Shown in pieces: positions 27,817 to 35,947 of a stretch of DNA of 64,000 nucleotides (the first letter of the stretch is position 1; every line of letters starts with the position of its first letter). The stretch lies in the NCBI RefSeq assembly GCF_001563265.1, contig NZ_CP005087.1:1-64000 (forward strand), in the 5' to 3' direction. A program made the translations under genes and the position numbers. Below the pieces are notes generated by a model. The model was not told the DNA's origin and searched no databases. It worked only from the letters and a program-made list of their open reading frames with translations. This stretch comes from Sphingobium sp. TKS (GTDB lineage Bacteria; Pseudomonadota; Alphaproteobacteria; Sphingomonadales; Sphingomonadaceae).

Positions 27817-28015
27817 TCACGCCTTGTCGAAGCGGCCCGCGAACTCGCGATCGGCATAGTATTTGAGCTTGGCGGCGACGATCGACCGTTGTCCCGCGAA
27901 GAACAGGAACTGGTAATCCTCGCGCAGCGAGCGGACTTCATCCGGCGTGAGCAAGGGCCGCGCAAGATGCTGCTGGCCGAACGATATGCCGGTTTCGTCG
28001 CTGTCGATCGCGCGG
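27817..28015 (-). pseudogene. traG: 3' remnant of traG/virD4-type coupling protein gene
   Basis: The minus strand encodes 'QQHLARPLLTPDEVRSLRED' followed by a hydrophobic 'YQFLFFAGQRSIVAAKLKYY' stretch and ends REFAGRFDKA-stop. This is the typical C-terminal end of the TraG/VirD4 conjugation ATPase. Everything upstream (about 90% of the gene) is missing; the frame runs out at a junction near 28015 with a different gene. The plasmid therefore lacks a full coupling protein in this module. Confidence 0.65.
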
Positions 28016-28199
28016 CTTCCTCGCGCAGCATGTCGAACAGGGCGTGTTCGCCGGCGTCGAGCGCCATGCCTTCGATCGCGAGATTGGCGCGCGCGTCGGC
28101 ATCATCCTCGCGCCGCATGGCGGCGTCGGCCGGTGTGCCGCGCGTGAAATCGAGCGCGCGGACTTGGGCGCGGATTGCGTCCACGTCGAGCATGTTCAT
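28015..28199 (-). CDS. Small VbhA-antitoxin-like protein, 3' end fused to foreign sequence
   Basis: Starts MNMLDVDAIRAQVRALDFTR; the segment 'DADARANLAIEGMALDAGEH' resembles the VbhA-type antitoxins of Fic proteins. After 'FDMLREEA' the frame enters the traG remnant in another phase and stays open to 27759 without meaning, so the native 3' end appears lost at a recombination junction. No Fic gene is visible nearby. The assignment is by pattern only. Confidence 0.4.
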
Positions 28200-28259
28200 G
28201 GTGCGCTTCTCCCTTCCGTTTCCGCGTCGAACGCCCGCCAGATCGCGCGAGGCCCCATG

Positions 28260-28812
28260 TTAGGATTCCTCCCTTTCGATTGCGGCGCGGACGAACCGCA
28301 CACGTTCGGCGACAGAGGCGAGGGGAAGCGTCACCAGCTCGTAGCCAAGGCCGGAATAGACCGCGACCATCGCCTGATAGGTCGCCTGCGCTTCCGCGAA
28401 ATCCTGTTTTCTTTCCGCATCGGCCGCGAATATCTCGCGCCAAGGGGGCGATGAACACGCGGGGTTGATAGCGAAACAGGTCCGCCGCTTGGCTGACATG
28501 AGCCGGGACGGGGAGGCCGCACAGGCGCAGATAGCCCGCCACATCAGGCACGCTGCGATCGCAGATCACCGGCCCTGCGCGATCGTGGGCCTCATGCCAT
28601 GAGCGCAATTCCCAACCCAGCATCAATTCCGCGAAGGCGGCGCGATCGGCCCAGGGGAGGGCCGCGCCGCCGATCGCGACCTGATCGCGGATGATGGCCC
28701 GACCGGCTTCCGGCATGTGGTCGAAACCCTCCACCGCCAACGCTTCGATTAGGGTGCTTTTGCCGGAGCCAGGCCCGCCGGTGATGACATGGAAATCGGG
28801 CCGATCAGCCAT
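28260..28812 (-). pseudogene. AAA-type ATPase/kinase-like protein with a frameshift
   Basis: From ATG 28812: MADRPDFHVITGGPGSGKST, a clear P-loop, then 'DHMPEAGRAIIRDQVAIGG' and 'PVICDRSVPDVAGYLRL', matching the AAA_28 family. Translation continues to 'PRVFIAP' and must then shift frame in a run of five C (28444-28448 on the plus strand) to 'PWREIFAADAERKQDFAEAQ' and a normal end at 28260. Either a real inactivating indel or a sequencing error. It overlaps traD by 8 bases and may be cargo between traD and traG. Confidence 0.7.
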
Positions 28813-29110
28813 TGCCCGCACCTTCCGCTTCCGCGTCGAACGCGCGCTTGCCCCGCCGCTTCCAGAGCGCCAGCACATTGCCAGCGTCGTCGCCTTGAAC
28901 GCGCGCTGTACAATCGAGCAGCGCGCCGTAAAGGGTGGCGCGATCATCGTCGGCCAGCTCGACCAGACCGGCTTTCTGGACGAGGCCGCCCAGCTCTATG
29001 AGATGGCGCGTGCGCTCGCGTCGGGCCACGACCCATCCTCTCGTATCGGTGCGGCGCGCGGCGGCTTCAAGCCTGTTCCTTGCCTGCGCCAGTTTGCCTT
29101 GCGCCTTCAC
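28805..29110 (-). CDS. traD: Conjugal transfer protein TraD, module 1
   Basis: About 101 residues from the GTG at 29110 (overlapping the end of traC by 44 bases). The core 'RERTRHLIELGGLVQKAGLV' followed by 'DDDRATLYGALLD' is diagnostic of the small TraD of Ti-type and sphingomonad plasmids, an accessory protein of the relaxosome. A frame further upstream merely overlaps traC. The homologue in module 2 is at 54512-54820. Confidence 0.8.
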   Translation of the reverse strand: MKAQGKLAQARNRLEAAARRTDTRGWVVARRERTRHLIELGGLVQKAGLVELADDDRATLYGALLDCTARVQGDDAGNVLALWKRRGKRAFDAEAEGAGNG

Positions 29111-29372
29111 CGTTGCCGCCAGTGCGTCGGCCAGCCTTGCGACCGCGTCCTTGAAAGAAGGCCGCGCCCCGCGAGCGCCACGCCTCCTTTTCGTTCGCGT
29201 CGGCCGCTTCCACAGCGGCGAGCAGCGCACCGGCGAGCGTGTCCAGATCGAGCGCATCGGCCCCGGTGGACGTGACCAGCTCGCCGAGTTGCTGGACCTT
29301 GCGGGCCTTCAAAGCCTTGGCCTTGTCGTTCAGCGCCCGCAGTTCCGCGTCATAGTCGCGCACCTTTCGCAT
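29067..29372 (-). CDS. traC: Conjugal transfer protein TraC, module 1
   Basis: 101 residues from ATG 29372, preceded by GAGAGAAG. 'RDYDAELRALNDKAKALKAR' then 'VQQLGELVTSTGADALDLD' and a basic tail. TraC-like accessory relaxosome protein, divergent from traA across the oriT region. The module 2 homologue (54843-55094) is shorter at its C-terminus. Confidence 0.8.
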   Translation of the reverse strand: MRKVRDYDAELRALNDKAKALKARKVQQLGELVTSTGADALDLDTLAGALLAAVEAADANEKEAWRSRGAAFFQGRGRKAGRRTGGNGEGARQTGAGKEQA

Positions 29373-29469
29373 CTTCTCTCCCTCGCGCCCATGAATGGAG
29401 CCGCAGCGTAGCACGATAGCGCGCGCGAGGAACCGTTCCGATCAAGAAATGCGGCGAAGTCAATCACGC

Positions 29470-29544
29470 GAACGGCAGAGAGTGTGAGTGCGCGCTTATA
29501 CATCGTTGCCGACCTGCGCTAAGAAGGGCAGTATAGCGGCCGTT
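29470..29544 (+). other. Predicted oriT of module 1
   Basis: The traC-traA intergenic region contains GTGAGTGCGCGCTTATAC, resembling the nic region of Ti/RSF1010-class origins, followed by an imperfect inverted repeat (CATCG TTGC CGACC) and TGCGCTAAG. The same block precedes traA in module 2 with a perfect CGTCG/CGACG stem. The nick position is inferred from position and motif only. Confidence 0.6.
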
Positions 29545-32500
29545 ATGGCGATCTACCATTTCTCGGCCAAGGTCATCAGCCGCGCCAACGGATCGAGCGC
29601 CGTTGCCAGCGCGGCCTATCGTGCGGCGGAACGGCTGCACGATGACCGGCTAGGGCGCGACCATGATTTCTCAAACAAGGCCGGCGTCGTCCATTCGGAA
29701 ATCTTGGCTCCCGAGGGTGCGCCGGAGCGTTTAAACGATCGCGCGACCTTGTGGAACGAGGTTGAGGCCGGCGAGAAGCGCAAGGACGCGCAGTTGGCGC
29801 GCGAGGTGGAGTTCTCGATTCCGCGCGAGCTGAACCAGCAACAGGGCATCCAGCTCGCCCGCGATTTTGTCGAAAAGCAGTTCGTCGAACGCGGCATGGT
29901 CGCGGACATGAATGTACATTGGGACATGGGCAAGGACGGGCAACCCAAGCCGCACGCGCATGTCATGCTGTCGATGCGCGAGGTTGGCCCGGAGGGCTTC
30001 GGCCAGAAGGTGCGCGAGTGGAACAGCACGGCGCTGTTGCAGGAATGGCGCGTGGCCTGGGCCGATCATGTCAACGAGCGGTTGGCCGAGCTGGATATAG
30101 ACGCCCGCATAGATCACCGGACGTTGGAGGCGCAGGGCATCGACCTTGAACCCCAACACAAGATCGGGCCGGCGGCGTCGCGGATGCCCGAACAGGGGCT
30201 TGAGGCCGAGCGGGTCGAGGACCATGCCCGGATCGCGCGCGAGAACGGCGAGAAGATCATCGCCAGGCCGGAAATCGCATTGGACGCGATCGCCCGCCAA
30301 CAGGCGACGTTCACCCGGCGCGACCTGGCGCAGTTCGCGTTCCGGCACAGCGACGGCAAGGATCAGTTCGACCAGGTGATGAGCGCGGTGCGATCCTCGC
30401 CCGAGCTGGTGGCGCTGGGGCGGGACGGGAAGGGCGAGGATCGGTTCACGTCGCGCGACATGATCGCGGCCGAGCAGCGGTTGGAACGCGCGGCCGAGGG
30501 GCTGGCGATCGACCGGGGGCATGGTGTCGCCGACGCCCATGTGACCCGCGCGCTGGCGTCGGCCGAGGGCAGGGGGCTTGACCTGTCGGCCGAGCAGCGC
30601 GGGGCGTTGGCGCATATCACCGGCGACAAGGGCCTTGCGTCGGTCGTCGGCTATGCCGGCAGCGGCAAGTCGGCGATGCTGGGGGTCGCGCGCGAGGCGT
30701 GGGAGGCGCAGGGCTATCAGGTGCGCGGCGCGGCCTTGTCGGGCATCGCGGCCGAGAATCTGGAAGGCGGGTCCGCCATCGCGTCGCGGACGATCGCGAG
30801 CATGGAATATCAATGGGAGCAGGGCCGCGAACTGCTAGGCCCGCGCGACGTGCTGGTGATAGACGAGGCCGGCATGATCGGCACGCGCCAGATGGAGTGC
30901 GTGCTGTCCCATGCCGAACAGGCGGGCGCGAAGGTCGTTCTTGTCGGCGACCCCGAGCAGTTGCAGGCGATCGAGGCCGGGGCGGCGTTCCGGGCCGTGA
31001 CCGAGCGCCACGGTTGGGCCGAGATCACCGAGATACGCCGGCAGTGCGAGGACTGGCAGCGCGACGCGACCAAGGCGCTGGCGACGGGCCGGGCAGGCGA
31101 GGCGATCCATGCCTATGAGGCGCATGGCATGGTGCAGGCGGCCGAGACGCGTGAGCTGGCCCGCGCCGATCTTGTGGACCGCTGGGATGCCGAGCGCATC
31201 GCCGCGCCGGATCAGTCGCGGATCATCCTCACCCATACCAATGCCGAGGTGCGCGATTTGAACCTGGCCGCGCGCGATCGGCTGCGCGACGCCGGCGAGC
31301 TGGGGCCGGACGTGCGCGTGTCGGCCGAGCGCGGCGCGCGGGACTTCGCGACCGGCGACCGCATCATGTTCCTGAAAAACGAGCGCGGGCTAGGGGTGAG
31401 GAACGGCACGCTGGGGAAGGTCGAGCAGGTATCGCCGGAGCGCATGGCGGTGAAGCTGGACGATGGCCGATCGGTCGCGTTTGACCTGAAAGATTATGCC
31501 CATGTCGATCACGGCTATGCCGCCACCATCCATAAATCGCAGGGCGTGACGGTCGATCGCGCGCATGTGCTGGCGACCCCCGGCATGGACCGCCATTCGG
31601 CCTATGTGGCGTTGTCGCGGCACCGCGACGGGGTGCAGCTCCATTACGGCCGCGACGACTTCGGCGACGATCGCCGGCTTGTCCGCACGCTGTCGCGCGA
31701 GCGGGCGAAGGATATGGCGTCCGACTATGGCCGCGACCGGGATGCGGAGATTCGTGCTTTCGCCGACCGGCGCGGATTGTCGGGCGAGATCCGATTGCCG
31801 GAACGGGCGGAACGCTCGCCGGTGGAGATCCTTGGCCCGCGCGCGGGAACCATGCGCCAGATGGGCGAAGATCCACGCACGGTTCGCGATGCCGGCGACC
31901 GCGGCGCTGGCGCGGGACAAGCCGCGGCCGAGCGGCAACCGCGGCGAGGCATGTTCGACGGCTTCCGGCCTGCCCCGCAGCGCCCAGCGCCGGAATCGAC
32001 GCCGGCAGGCGAGCGCGAGAAGGCGGCCCCCAAGCGCGGCATGTTCGACGGGCTGAAGCTGTCGGCCGCGCCGCTGAAGGGCGCGGAGCGCGCGCCGGTC
32101 CCTGCCGATCGCGGCCAGGGCCGCGACTATGCCCGCGCGGTCGAGCGGGCCTCGCGTTCGGCCGAGGCGGTGTTGCAGGCGCGGGCGTCGGGCGCTCCGG
32201 TCCTTGAGCATCAAAAGGTCGCGCTCGAGCGCACGACACAGGCGCTGGACCAGATCAGGCCGGGAGCCTCGCGTGACCTCGCATCGGCGATGCAGCGCGA
32301 TCCCGCCTTGCTGCGCGAGGCGGCGGCGGGGCGCAGCGGCCCGATGATCGAGGCGATGGCCCAGGAGGCGCGCGTGCGGGCCGATCCGAACTTGCGCGCC
32401 GATCGGTTCGTGGAACGCTGGCAGGGCCTCAAACAGGAGCGCGACCGCCTCTATCGCGCCGGCGACATGGCGGGCCGGGAGCGCACGGGCAAGGAAATGG

Positions 32501-32679
32501 CGGGCATGGCGAAAAGCCTTGAGCGCGATCCCCAGGTGGAATTGGTCCTGCGTAATCGCACCCGCGAGCTGGGGCTTGAGATCGGCATGGGCCGGGGGCG
32601 CGGCATGAACAGCGGCGACCTTGGCCGCGAGCTGGCGCGGGATTTAGGGATAGGCATGGGGCGCGGAATGAGCCGGTAA
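29545..32679 (+). CDS. traA: Relaxase/helicase TraA (MOBQ, Ti type), intact, module 1
   Basis: 1044 residues. N-terminal MobA/MobL relaxase domain ('MAIYHFSAKVISRANGSSAV', with the metal-binding histidines in 'GQPKPHAHVMLSMRE'), central TraA/RecD-like helicase with Walker A 'GYAGSGKSAML' and Walker B 'VLVIDEAGMIG', and a long charged C-terminus. It nicks oriT, attaches to the 5' end and unwinds the strand. The frame is open upstream through the oriT region, but ATG 29545 matches the family start. This is the only uninterrupted relaxase in the window. Confidence 0.93.
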   Translation: MAIYHFSAKVISRANGSSAVASAAYRAAERLHDDRLGRDHDFSNKAGVVHSEILAPEGAPERLNDRATLWNEVEAGEKRKDAQLAREVEFSIPRELNQQQGIQLARDFVEKQFVERGMVADMNVHWDMGKDGQPKPHAHVMLSMREVGPEGFGQKVREWNSTALLQEWRVAWADHVNERLAELDIDARIDHRTLEAQGIDLEPQHKIGPAASRMPEQGLEAERVEDHARIARENGEKIIARPEIALDAIARQQATFTRRDLAQFAFRHSDGKDQFDQVMSAVRSSPELVALGRDGKGEDRFTSRDMIAAEQRLERAAEGLAIDRGHGVADAHVTRALASAEGRGLDLSAEQRGALAHITGDKGLASVVGYAGSGKSAMLGVAREAWEAQGYQVRGAALSGIAAENLEGGSAIASRTIASMEYQWEQGRELLGPRDVLVIDEAGMIGTRQMECVLSHAEQAGAKVVLVGDPEQLQAIEAGAAFRAVTERHGWAEITEIRRQCEDWQRDATKALATGRAGEAIHAYEAHGMVQAAETRELARADLVDRWDAERIAAPDQSRIILTHTNAEVRDLNLAARDRLRDAGELGPDVRVSAERGARDFATGDRIMFLKNERGLGVRNGTLGKVEQVSPERMAVKLDDGRSVAFDLKDYAHVDHGYAATIHKSQGVTVDRAHVLATPGMDRHSAYVALSRHRDGVQLHYGRDDFGDDRRLVRTLSRERAKDMASDYGRDRDAEIRAFADRRGLSGEIRLPERAERSPVEILGPRAGTMRQMGEDPRTVRDAGDRGAGAGQAAAERQPRRGMFDGFRPAPQRPAPESTPAGEREKAAPKRGMFDGLKLSAAPLKGAERAPVPADRGQGRDYARAVERASRSAEAVLQARASGAPVLEHQKVALERTTQALDQIRPGASRDLASAMQRDPALLREAAAGRSGPMIEAMAQEARVRADPNLRADRFVERWQGLKQERDRLYRAGDMAGRERTGKEMAGMAKSLERDPQVELVLRNRTRELGLEIGMGRGRGMNSGDLGRELARDLGIGMGRGMSR

Positions 32680-32689
32680 GGAGAGGATG

Positions 32690-33409
32690 ATGGACGAGGA
32701 TAATTATCGCAACAACGGCAGGGCCGGCGACGATCCGCAGGCGGCGTTCGAGCAGTTGCGCGGCGAGGTGGCGCTGGTGCGCCTTGCGGTCGAGGGGTTA
32801 GCCCGCGCGCGCGAGTCCATCGAGATTCCCGATTATCAGCCGACGCTCGCCAACACCGAGAAGATATTGCTGGCGCTCACCCAGCGGGTCGATGTGATCG
32901 CGAAAAGCCCCGCGATGAAACTCACCCCGGAGACGATGGGAGAGCGTGTAAACGCTTCGGTGGCGAGTGCGACGGGCGAGCTGCACAACCTGGTGAACAG
33001 CACGCGATCGGACATGAGCGAGGCGGCGCGGGAATTGCGGGGGCTGATCGGAACGACGCGCGCGCGCTGGCAACAGGATCGGTGGCTGTTTTGGATCGGG
33101 TTGGGCGGCGTGGTGCTGGGGATATTGCTCTATGCGCTTCTCGCCGGCCTGATCGCGCGCGCCATGCCCGATAGCTGGCAGTTGCCGGAGCGCATGGCGA
33201 CGCGGGCGCTTGCCGAACCGACGCTATGGGATGCCGGCACGCATCTGATGCAGCGCGCATCGCCGGCGAGCTGGGAGGGGATCGTCGCGGCCGCCAATCT
33301 GGCGCGGGACAATCGCGAGACGATCGAAGCGTGCGGCGCGGCTGCCGCCAAGGCGAAAAAGACGGTGCGCTGCACGATCGAGGTCAAGCCGGCGAACAAT
33401 GACCGCTGA
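32690..33409 (+). CDS. DUF6118-family membrane protein, module 1
   Basis: 239 residues. N-terminal helical half ('LRGEVALVRLAVEGLARARE', 'ESIEIPDYQPTLANTEKILL'), one transmembrane segment near residues 127-149 ('WIGLGGVVLGILLYALLAGL') and a periplasmic or cytoplasmic C-terminal half with two cysteines. Ten bases after traA, so co-transcribed. Homologue at 62479-63180. Constant association with traA suggests a role in conjugation or entry, function unknown. Confidence 0.75.
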   Translation: MDEDNYRNNGRAGDDPQAAFEQLRGEVALVRLAVEGLARARESIEIPDYQPTLANTEKILLALTQRVDVIAKSPAMKLTPETMGERVNASVASATGELHNLVNSTRSDMSEAARELRGLIGTTRARWQQDRWLFWIGLGGVVLGILLYALLAGLIARAMPDSWQLPERMATRALAEPTLWDAGTHLMQRASPASWEGIVAAANLARDNRETIEACGAAAAKAKKTVRCTIEVKPANNDR

Positions 33410-33540
33410 TCGGCGCGCGCGGCCAAGCTCAGCGTCATGCCTTCGCCGATCGCGTAGCGGCCGAGCGCCATATCGCCGCCACCCTACGCCGGCGCGGCAC
33501 TGCCGAGGGGCGTATCGGCGTGCCCTATCGGCCTATAGGG
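33409..33540 (+). pseudogene. WGR-domain gene remnant, module 1
   Basis: Reading from the DUF6118 stop codon gives 'IGARGQAQRHAFADRVAAER' and then 'HIAATLRRRGTAEGRIGVPY', closely matching the second half of the intact WGR protein at 63629-63901. The start, the first half and the whole preceding hypothetical gene of module 2 are missing, so one deletion joined the DUF6118 stop to the middle of the WGR gene. Confidence 0.75.
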
Positions 33541-33649
33541 GCTAGGGGCGAATCACGGATTTCACCTGAATCCCGTCATGCCGTGGCGCAACTCCTGACG
33601 ATCTCCGCCGCGCACGCTATTGCGCGGCCTCTCTGATCCCGCATAATGT

Positions 33650-33709
33650 CCGAAAAACACTGTCGGATTGTAAATGTGTCCGACAACATGGTTTTGGGGG
33701 TTTTCCGTC
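33650..33709. promoter_or_regulatory. Inverted repeats upstream of the interrupted resolvase
   Basis: TGTCCGA and TGTCGGA/TCCGACA repeats (33646-33685), including a perfect 7-base inverted repeat around TTGTAAATGTG, directly precede the resolvase start. They may be its res site or operator. Confidence 0.45.
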
Positions 33710-33764
33710 ATGCTCGTTGGCTACATGCGCGTATCGTCAACCGATGATCGGCAATCGGTCGATC
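33710..33764 (+). pseudogene. Serine resolvase, 5' fragment
   Basis: ATG at 33710 encodes MLVGYMRVSSTDDRQSVD, the N-terminus of a serine recombinase with catalytic Ser in 'MRVSS'. The gene is broken at 33764 by the linB composite element and resumes at 36828. The target octamer GGTCGATC (33757-33764) is its last segment. Confidence 0.9.
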
Positions 33765-34644
33765 GGCTCTGTTGCAAAGATTGGCGGCAGTCAGAGGTAG
33801 GCTGTCGCTCTGCGCCGATCAGGCGGCTGCTGCGAAATGGTGGTTGAGCATGCCCATGGCCTCCGTCAGCGCCGAGGGCCCAATGCCAAAAGCTCTCTCC
33901 ACAAGGCGCACCTCGCCCCTGATGCCGGGCTGCAGGCACCAGGGGCGAGCCTGTCCTTTGCGCAGGGCTCGCATGACTTCGAATCCCTTGATCGTGGCAT
34001 AGGCCGTGGGGATCGATTTGAAACCGCGCACCGGCTTGATCAGTATCTTGAGCTTTCCGTGATCGGCCTCGATCACGTTATTGAGATACTTCACCTGCCG
34101 GTGGGCCGTCTCCCGGTCCAGCTTTCCTTCGCGCTTCAATTCGGTGATCGCTGCACCATAGCTCGGCGCTTTGTCGGTATTGAGCGTGGCAGGCTTTTCC
34201 CAGTGCTTCAGGCCTCGCAGGGCCTTGCCCAGGAACCGCTTCGCTGCCTTGGCGCTGCGGGTCGGCGACAGGTAGAAATCGATCGTGTCGCCCCGCTTGT
34301 CGACTGCCCGGTACAGGTAGGTCCACTTGCCCCGCACCTTGACGTAGGTTTCATCCAGGCGCCAGCTCGGATCAAAGCCACGCCGCCAGAACCAGCGCAG
34401 CCGCTTCTCCATCTCCGGGGCGTAGCACTGGACCCAGCGATAGATCGTCGTATGGTCGACCGAAATGCCGCGTTCCGCCAGCATTTCCTCAAGGTCGCGA
34501 TAGCTGATCGGATAGCGACAATACCAGCGCACCGCCCACAGGATCACATCACCCTGGAAATGGCGCCACTTGAAATCCGTCATCGTTCCGTCCGTCCAAT
34601 CTCCGCCAAGCATGCTCAAGCTTCACGATTTTTGCAACAGAGCC
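33765..34644 (-). mobile_element. IS6100 copy 2
   Basis: Complete 880-bp copy with both 14-bp ends; left flank GGTCGATC, right flank GGCGCGCG. Left member of the linB composite. Confidence 0.97.
33819..34583 (-). CDS. tnpA: IS6100 transposase (copy 2)
   Basis: Same 254-residue DDE transposase as copy 1, no differences seen in the translation. It can mobilise linB together with copy 3. Confidence 0.97.
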   Translation of the reverse strand: MTDFKWRHFQGDVILWAVRWYCRYPISYRDLEEMLAERGISVDHTTIYRWVQCYAPEMEKRLRWFWRRGFDPSWRLDETYVKVRGKWTYLYRAVDKRGDTIDFYLSPTRSAKAAKRFLGKALRGLKHWEKPATLNTDKAPSYGAAITELKREGKLDRETAHRQVKYLNNVIEADHGKLKILIKPVRGFKSIPTAYATIKGFEVMRALRKGQARPWCLQPGIRGEVRLVERAFGIGPSALTEAMGMLNHHFAAAA

Positions 34645-34866
34645 GGCGCGCGGATCCTGTGGTGCACGCCCGTGTTTGGCCAGGCCGTGGGCACTCAACA
34701 TATCGATGAGATTCTCGCGGTCTGGTATCCGACTCACAAAACCTTCCTCGATCTTTCGGATGCGCCCGGGGCTAAGGAAAGCTACCGCCTGAGAGGCGCC
34801 TGCGTGGCCTACGCCGTCATCCATCGATGCTCCGGCAGCAACTCTCCGCTCGACGGCAATGGCTAG
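34645..34866 (+). pseudogene. 3' fragment of a gene upstream of linB (DUF1330-like)
   Basis: From the IS6100 end an open frame runs to a stop at 34866: 'WCTPVFGQAVGTQHIDEILA', 'YPTHKTFLDLSDAPGAKESY'. The pattern resembles the C-terminal half of DUF1330/dimeric alpha-beta barrel proteins ('YPS..AFLDM..'). Its 5' part was removed at the IS6100 junction. It marks the native context from which linB was taken. Confidence 0.45.
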
Positions 34867-34951
34867 AACGATTCCTCGATTGACATGATATTCATCATGC
34901 GATATGCATCGCCGACCGGGCAGACCAGAAAATCGCTCAAGGAGAATATCG

Positions 34952-35842
34952 ATGAGCCTCGGCGCAAAGCCATTTGGCGAGAAGAAATTCATTGAGATCA
35001 AGGGCCGGCGCATGGCCTATATCGATGAAGGGACCGGCGATCCGATCCTCTTCCAGCACGGCAATCCGACGTCGTCCTATCTGTGGCGCAATATCATGCC
35101 GCATTGCGCCGGGCTGGGACGGCTGATCGCCTGTGACCTGATCGGCATGGGCGATTCGGACAAGCTCGATCCGTCGGGGCCCGAGCGTTATGCCTATGCC
35201 GAGCATCGTGACTATCTCGACGCGCTGTGGGAGGCGCTCGATCTCGGGGACAGGGTTGTTCTGGTCGTGCATGACTGGGGGTCCGTCCTCGGCTTCGACT
35301 GGGCCCGCCGCCACCGCGAGCGTGTACAGGGGATTGCCTATATGGAAGCGGTCACCATGCCGCTCGAATGGGCGGATTTTCCCGAACAGGCTCGCGATCT
35401 GTTTCAGGCCTTTCGCTCGCAGGCGGGCGAAGAATTGGTGTTGCAGGACAATGTTTTTGTCGAACAAGTTCTCCCCGGATTGATCCTGCGCCCCTTAAGC
35501 GAAGCGGAGATGGCCGCCTATCGCGAGCCCTTCCTCGCCGCCGGCGAAGCCCGTCGACCGACCCTGTCTTGGCCTCGCCAAATCCCGATCGCAGGCACCC
35601 CGGCCGACGTGGTCGCGATCGCCCGGGACTATGCCGGCTGGCTCAGCGAAAGCCCGATTCCGAAACTCTTCATCAACGCCGAGCCGGGACACCTGACCAC
35701 GGGCCGAATACGCGACTTCTGCCGCACATGGCCAAACCAGACCGAAATCACGGTCGCAGGCGCCCATTTCATCCAGGAGGACAGTCCGGACGAGATTGGC
35801 GCGGCGATTGCGGCGTTTGTCCGGCGATTGCGCCCAGCATAA
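34952..35842 (+). CDS. linB: Haloalkane dehalogenase LinB
   Basis: 296 residues, the LinB of gamma/beta-hexachlorocyclohexane degraders; hydrolyses carbon-halogen bonds in the periplasm or cytoplasm. Catalytic set present: nucleophile Asp108 ('VVHDWG'), Glu132, His272 ('GAHFIQ'), and halide-binding Asn38 and Trp109. From memory of published variants, Val112, Val134, Thr135, Leu138, His247 and Ile253 are the MI1205-type residues, which favour faster conversion of beta-HCH, while Ala81 is UT26-type; Ala147 (Asp in my memory of UT26) is unusual. ATG follows AAGGAGAA. Moved by flanking IS6100 copies. Confidence 0.97.
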   Translation: MSLGAKPFGEKKFIEIKGRRMAYIDEGTGDPILFQHGNPTSSYLWRNIMPHCAGLGRLIACDLIGMGDSDKLDPSGPERYAYAEHRDYLDALWEALDLGDRVVLVVHDWGSVLGFDWARRHRERVQGIAYMEAVTMPLEWADFPEQARDLFQAFRSQAGEELVLQDNVFVEQVLPGLILRPLSEAEMAAYREPFLAAGEARRPTLSWPRQIPIAGTPADVVAIARDYAGWLSESPIPKLFINAEPGHLTTGRIRDFCRTWPNQTEITVAGAHFIQEDSPDEIGAAIAAFVRRLRPA

Positions 35843-35929
35843 TCCGGAACCGGCTCATTTTCTAAGATCCGAACAAACCACAGACGCGGCGACGCCGATC
35901 ACCCGCGCAGGACAATAGGAGAGACCGAC

Positions 35930-35947
35930 ATGAGCGACGACATTTTT
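35930..35947 (+). pseudogene. 5' stub of a gene downstream of linB
   Basis: AGGAGAGACCGAC precedes ATGAGCGACGACATTTTT (MSDDIF), which is cut after six codons by IS6100 copy 3. A good ribosome site and start suggest a real gene once followed linB; nothing can be said of its product. Confidence 0.45.

Noticed and set aside
29488..29544. Upstream GTG start for traA adding 19 residues (also at 55209)
   Set aside because: This extension is the oriT-like sequence; relaxase homology begins at MAIYHFSAK.
29731..30813. 360-codon minus-strand frame opposite traA (and a similar one at 56355-57362)
   Set aside because: Antisense shadow of the helicase region, no motif, and differing boundaries in the two modules.
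33837..34709. 290-codon antisense frames across IS6100, present at all five copies
   Set aside because: They lie opposite the real transposase and continue into unrelated flanks.
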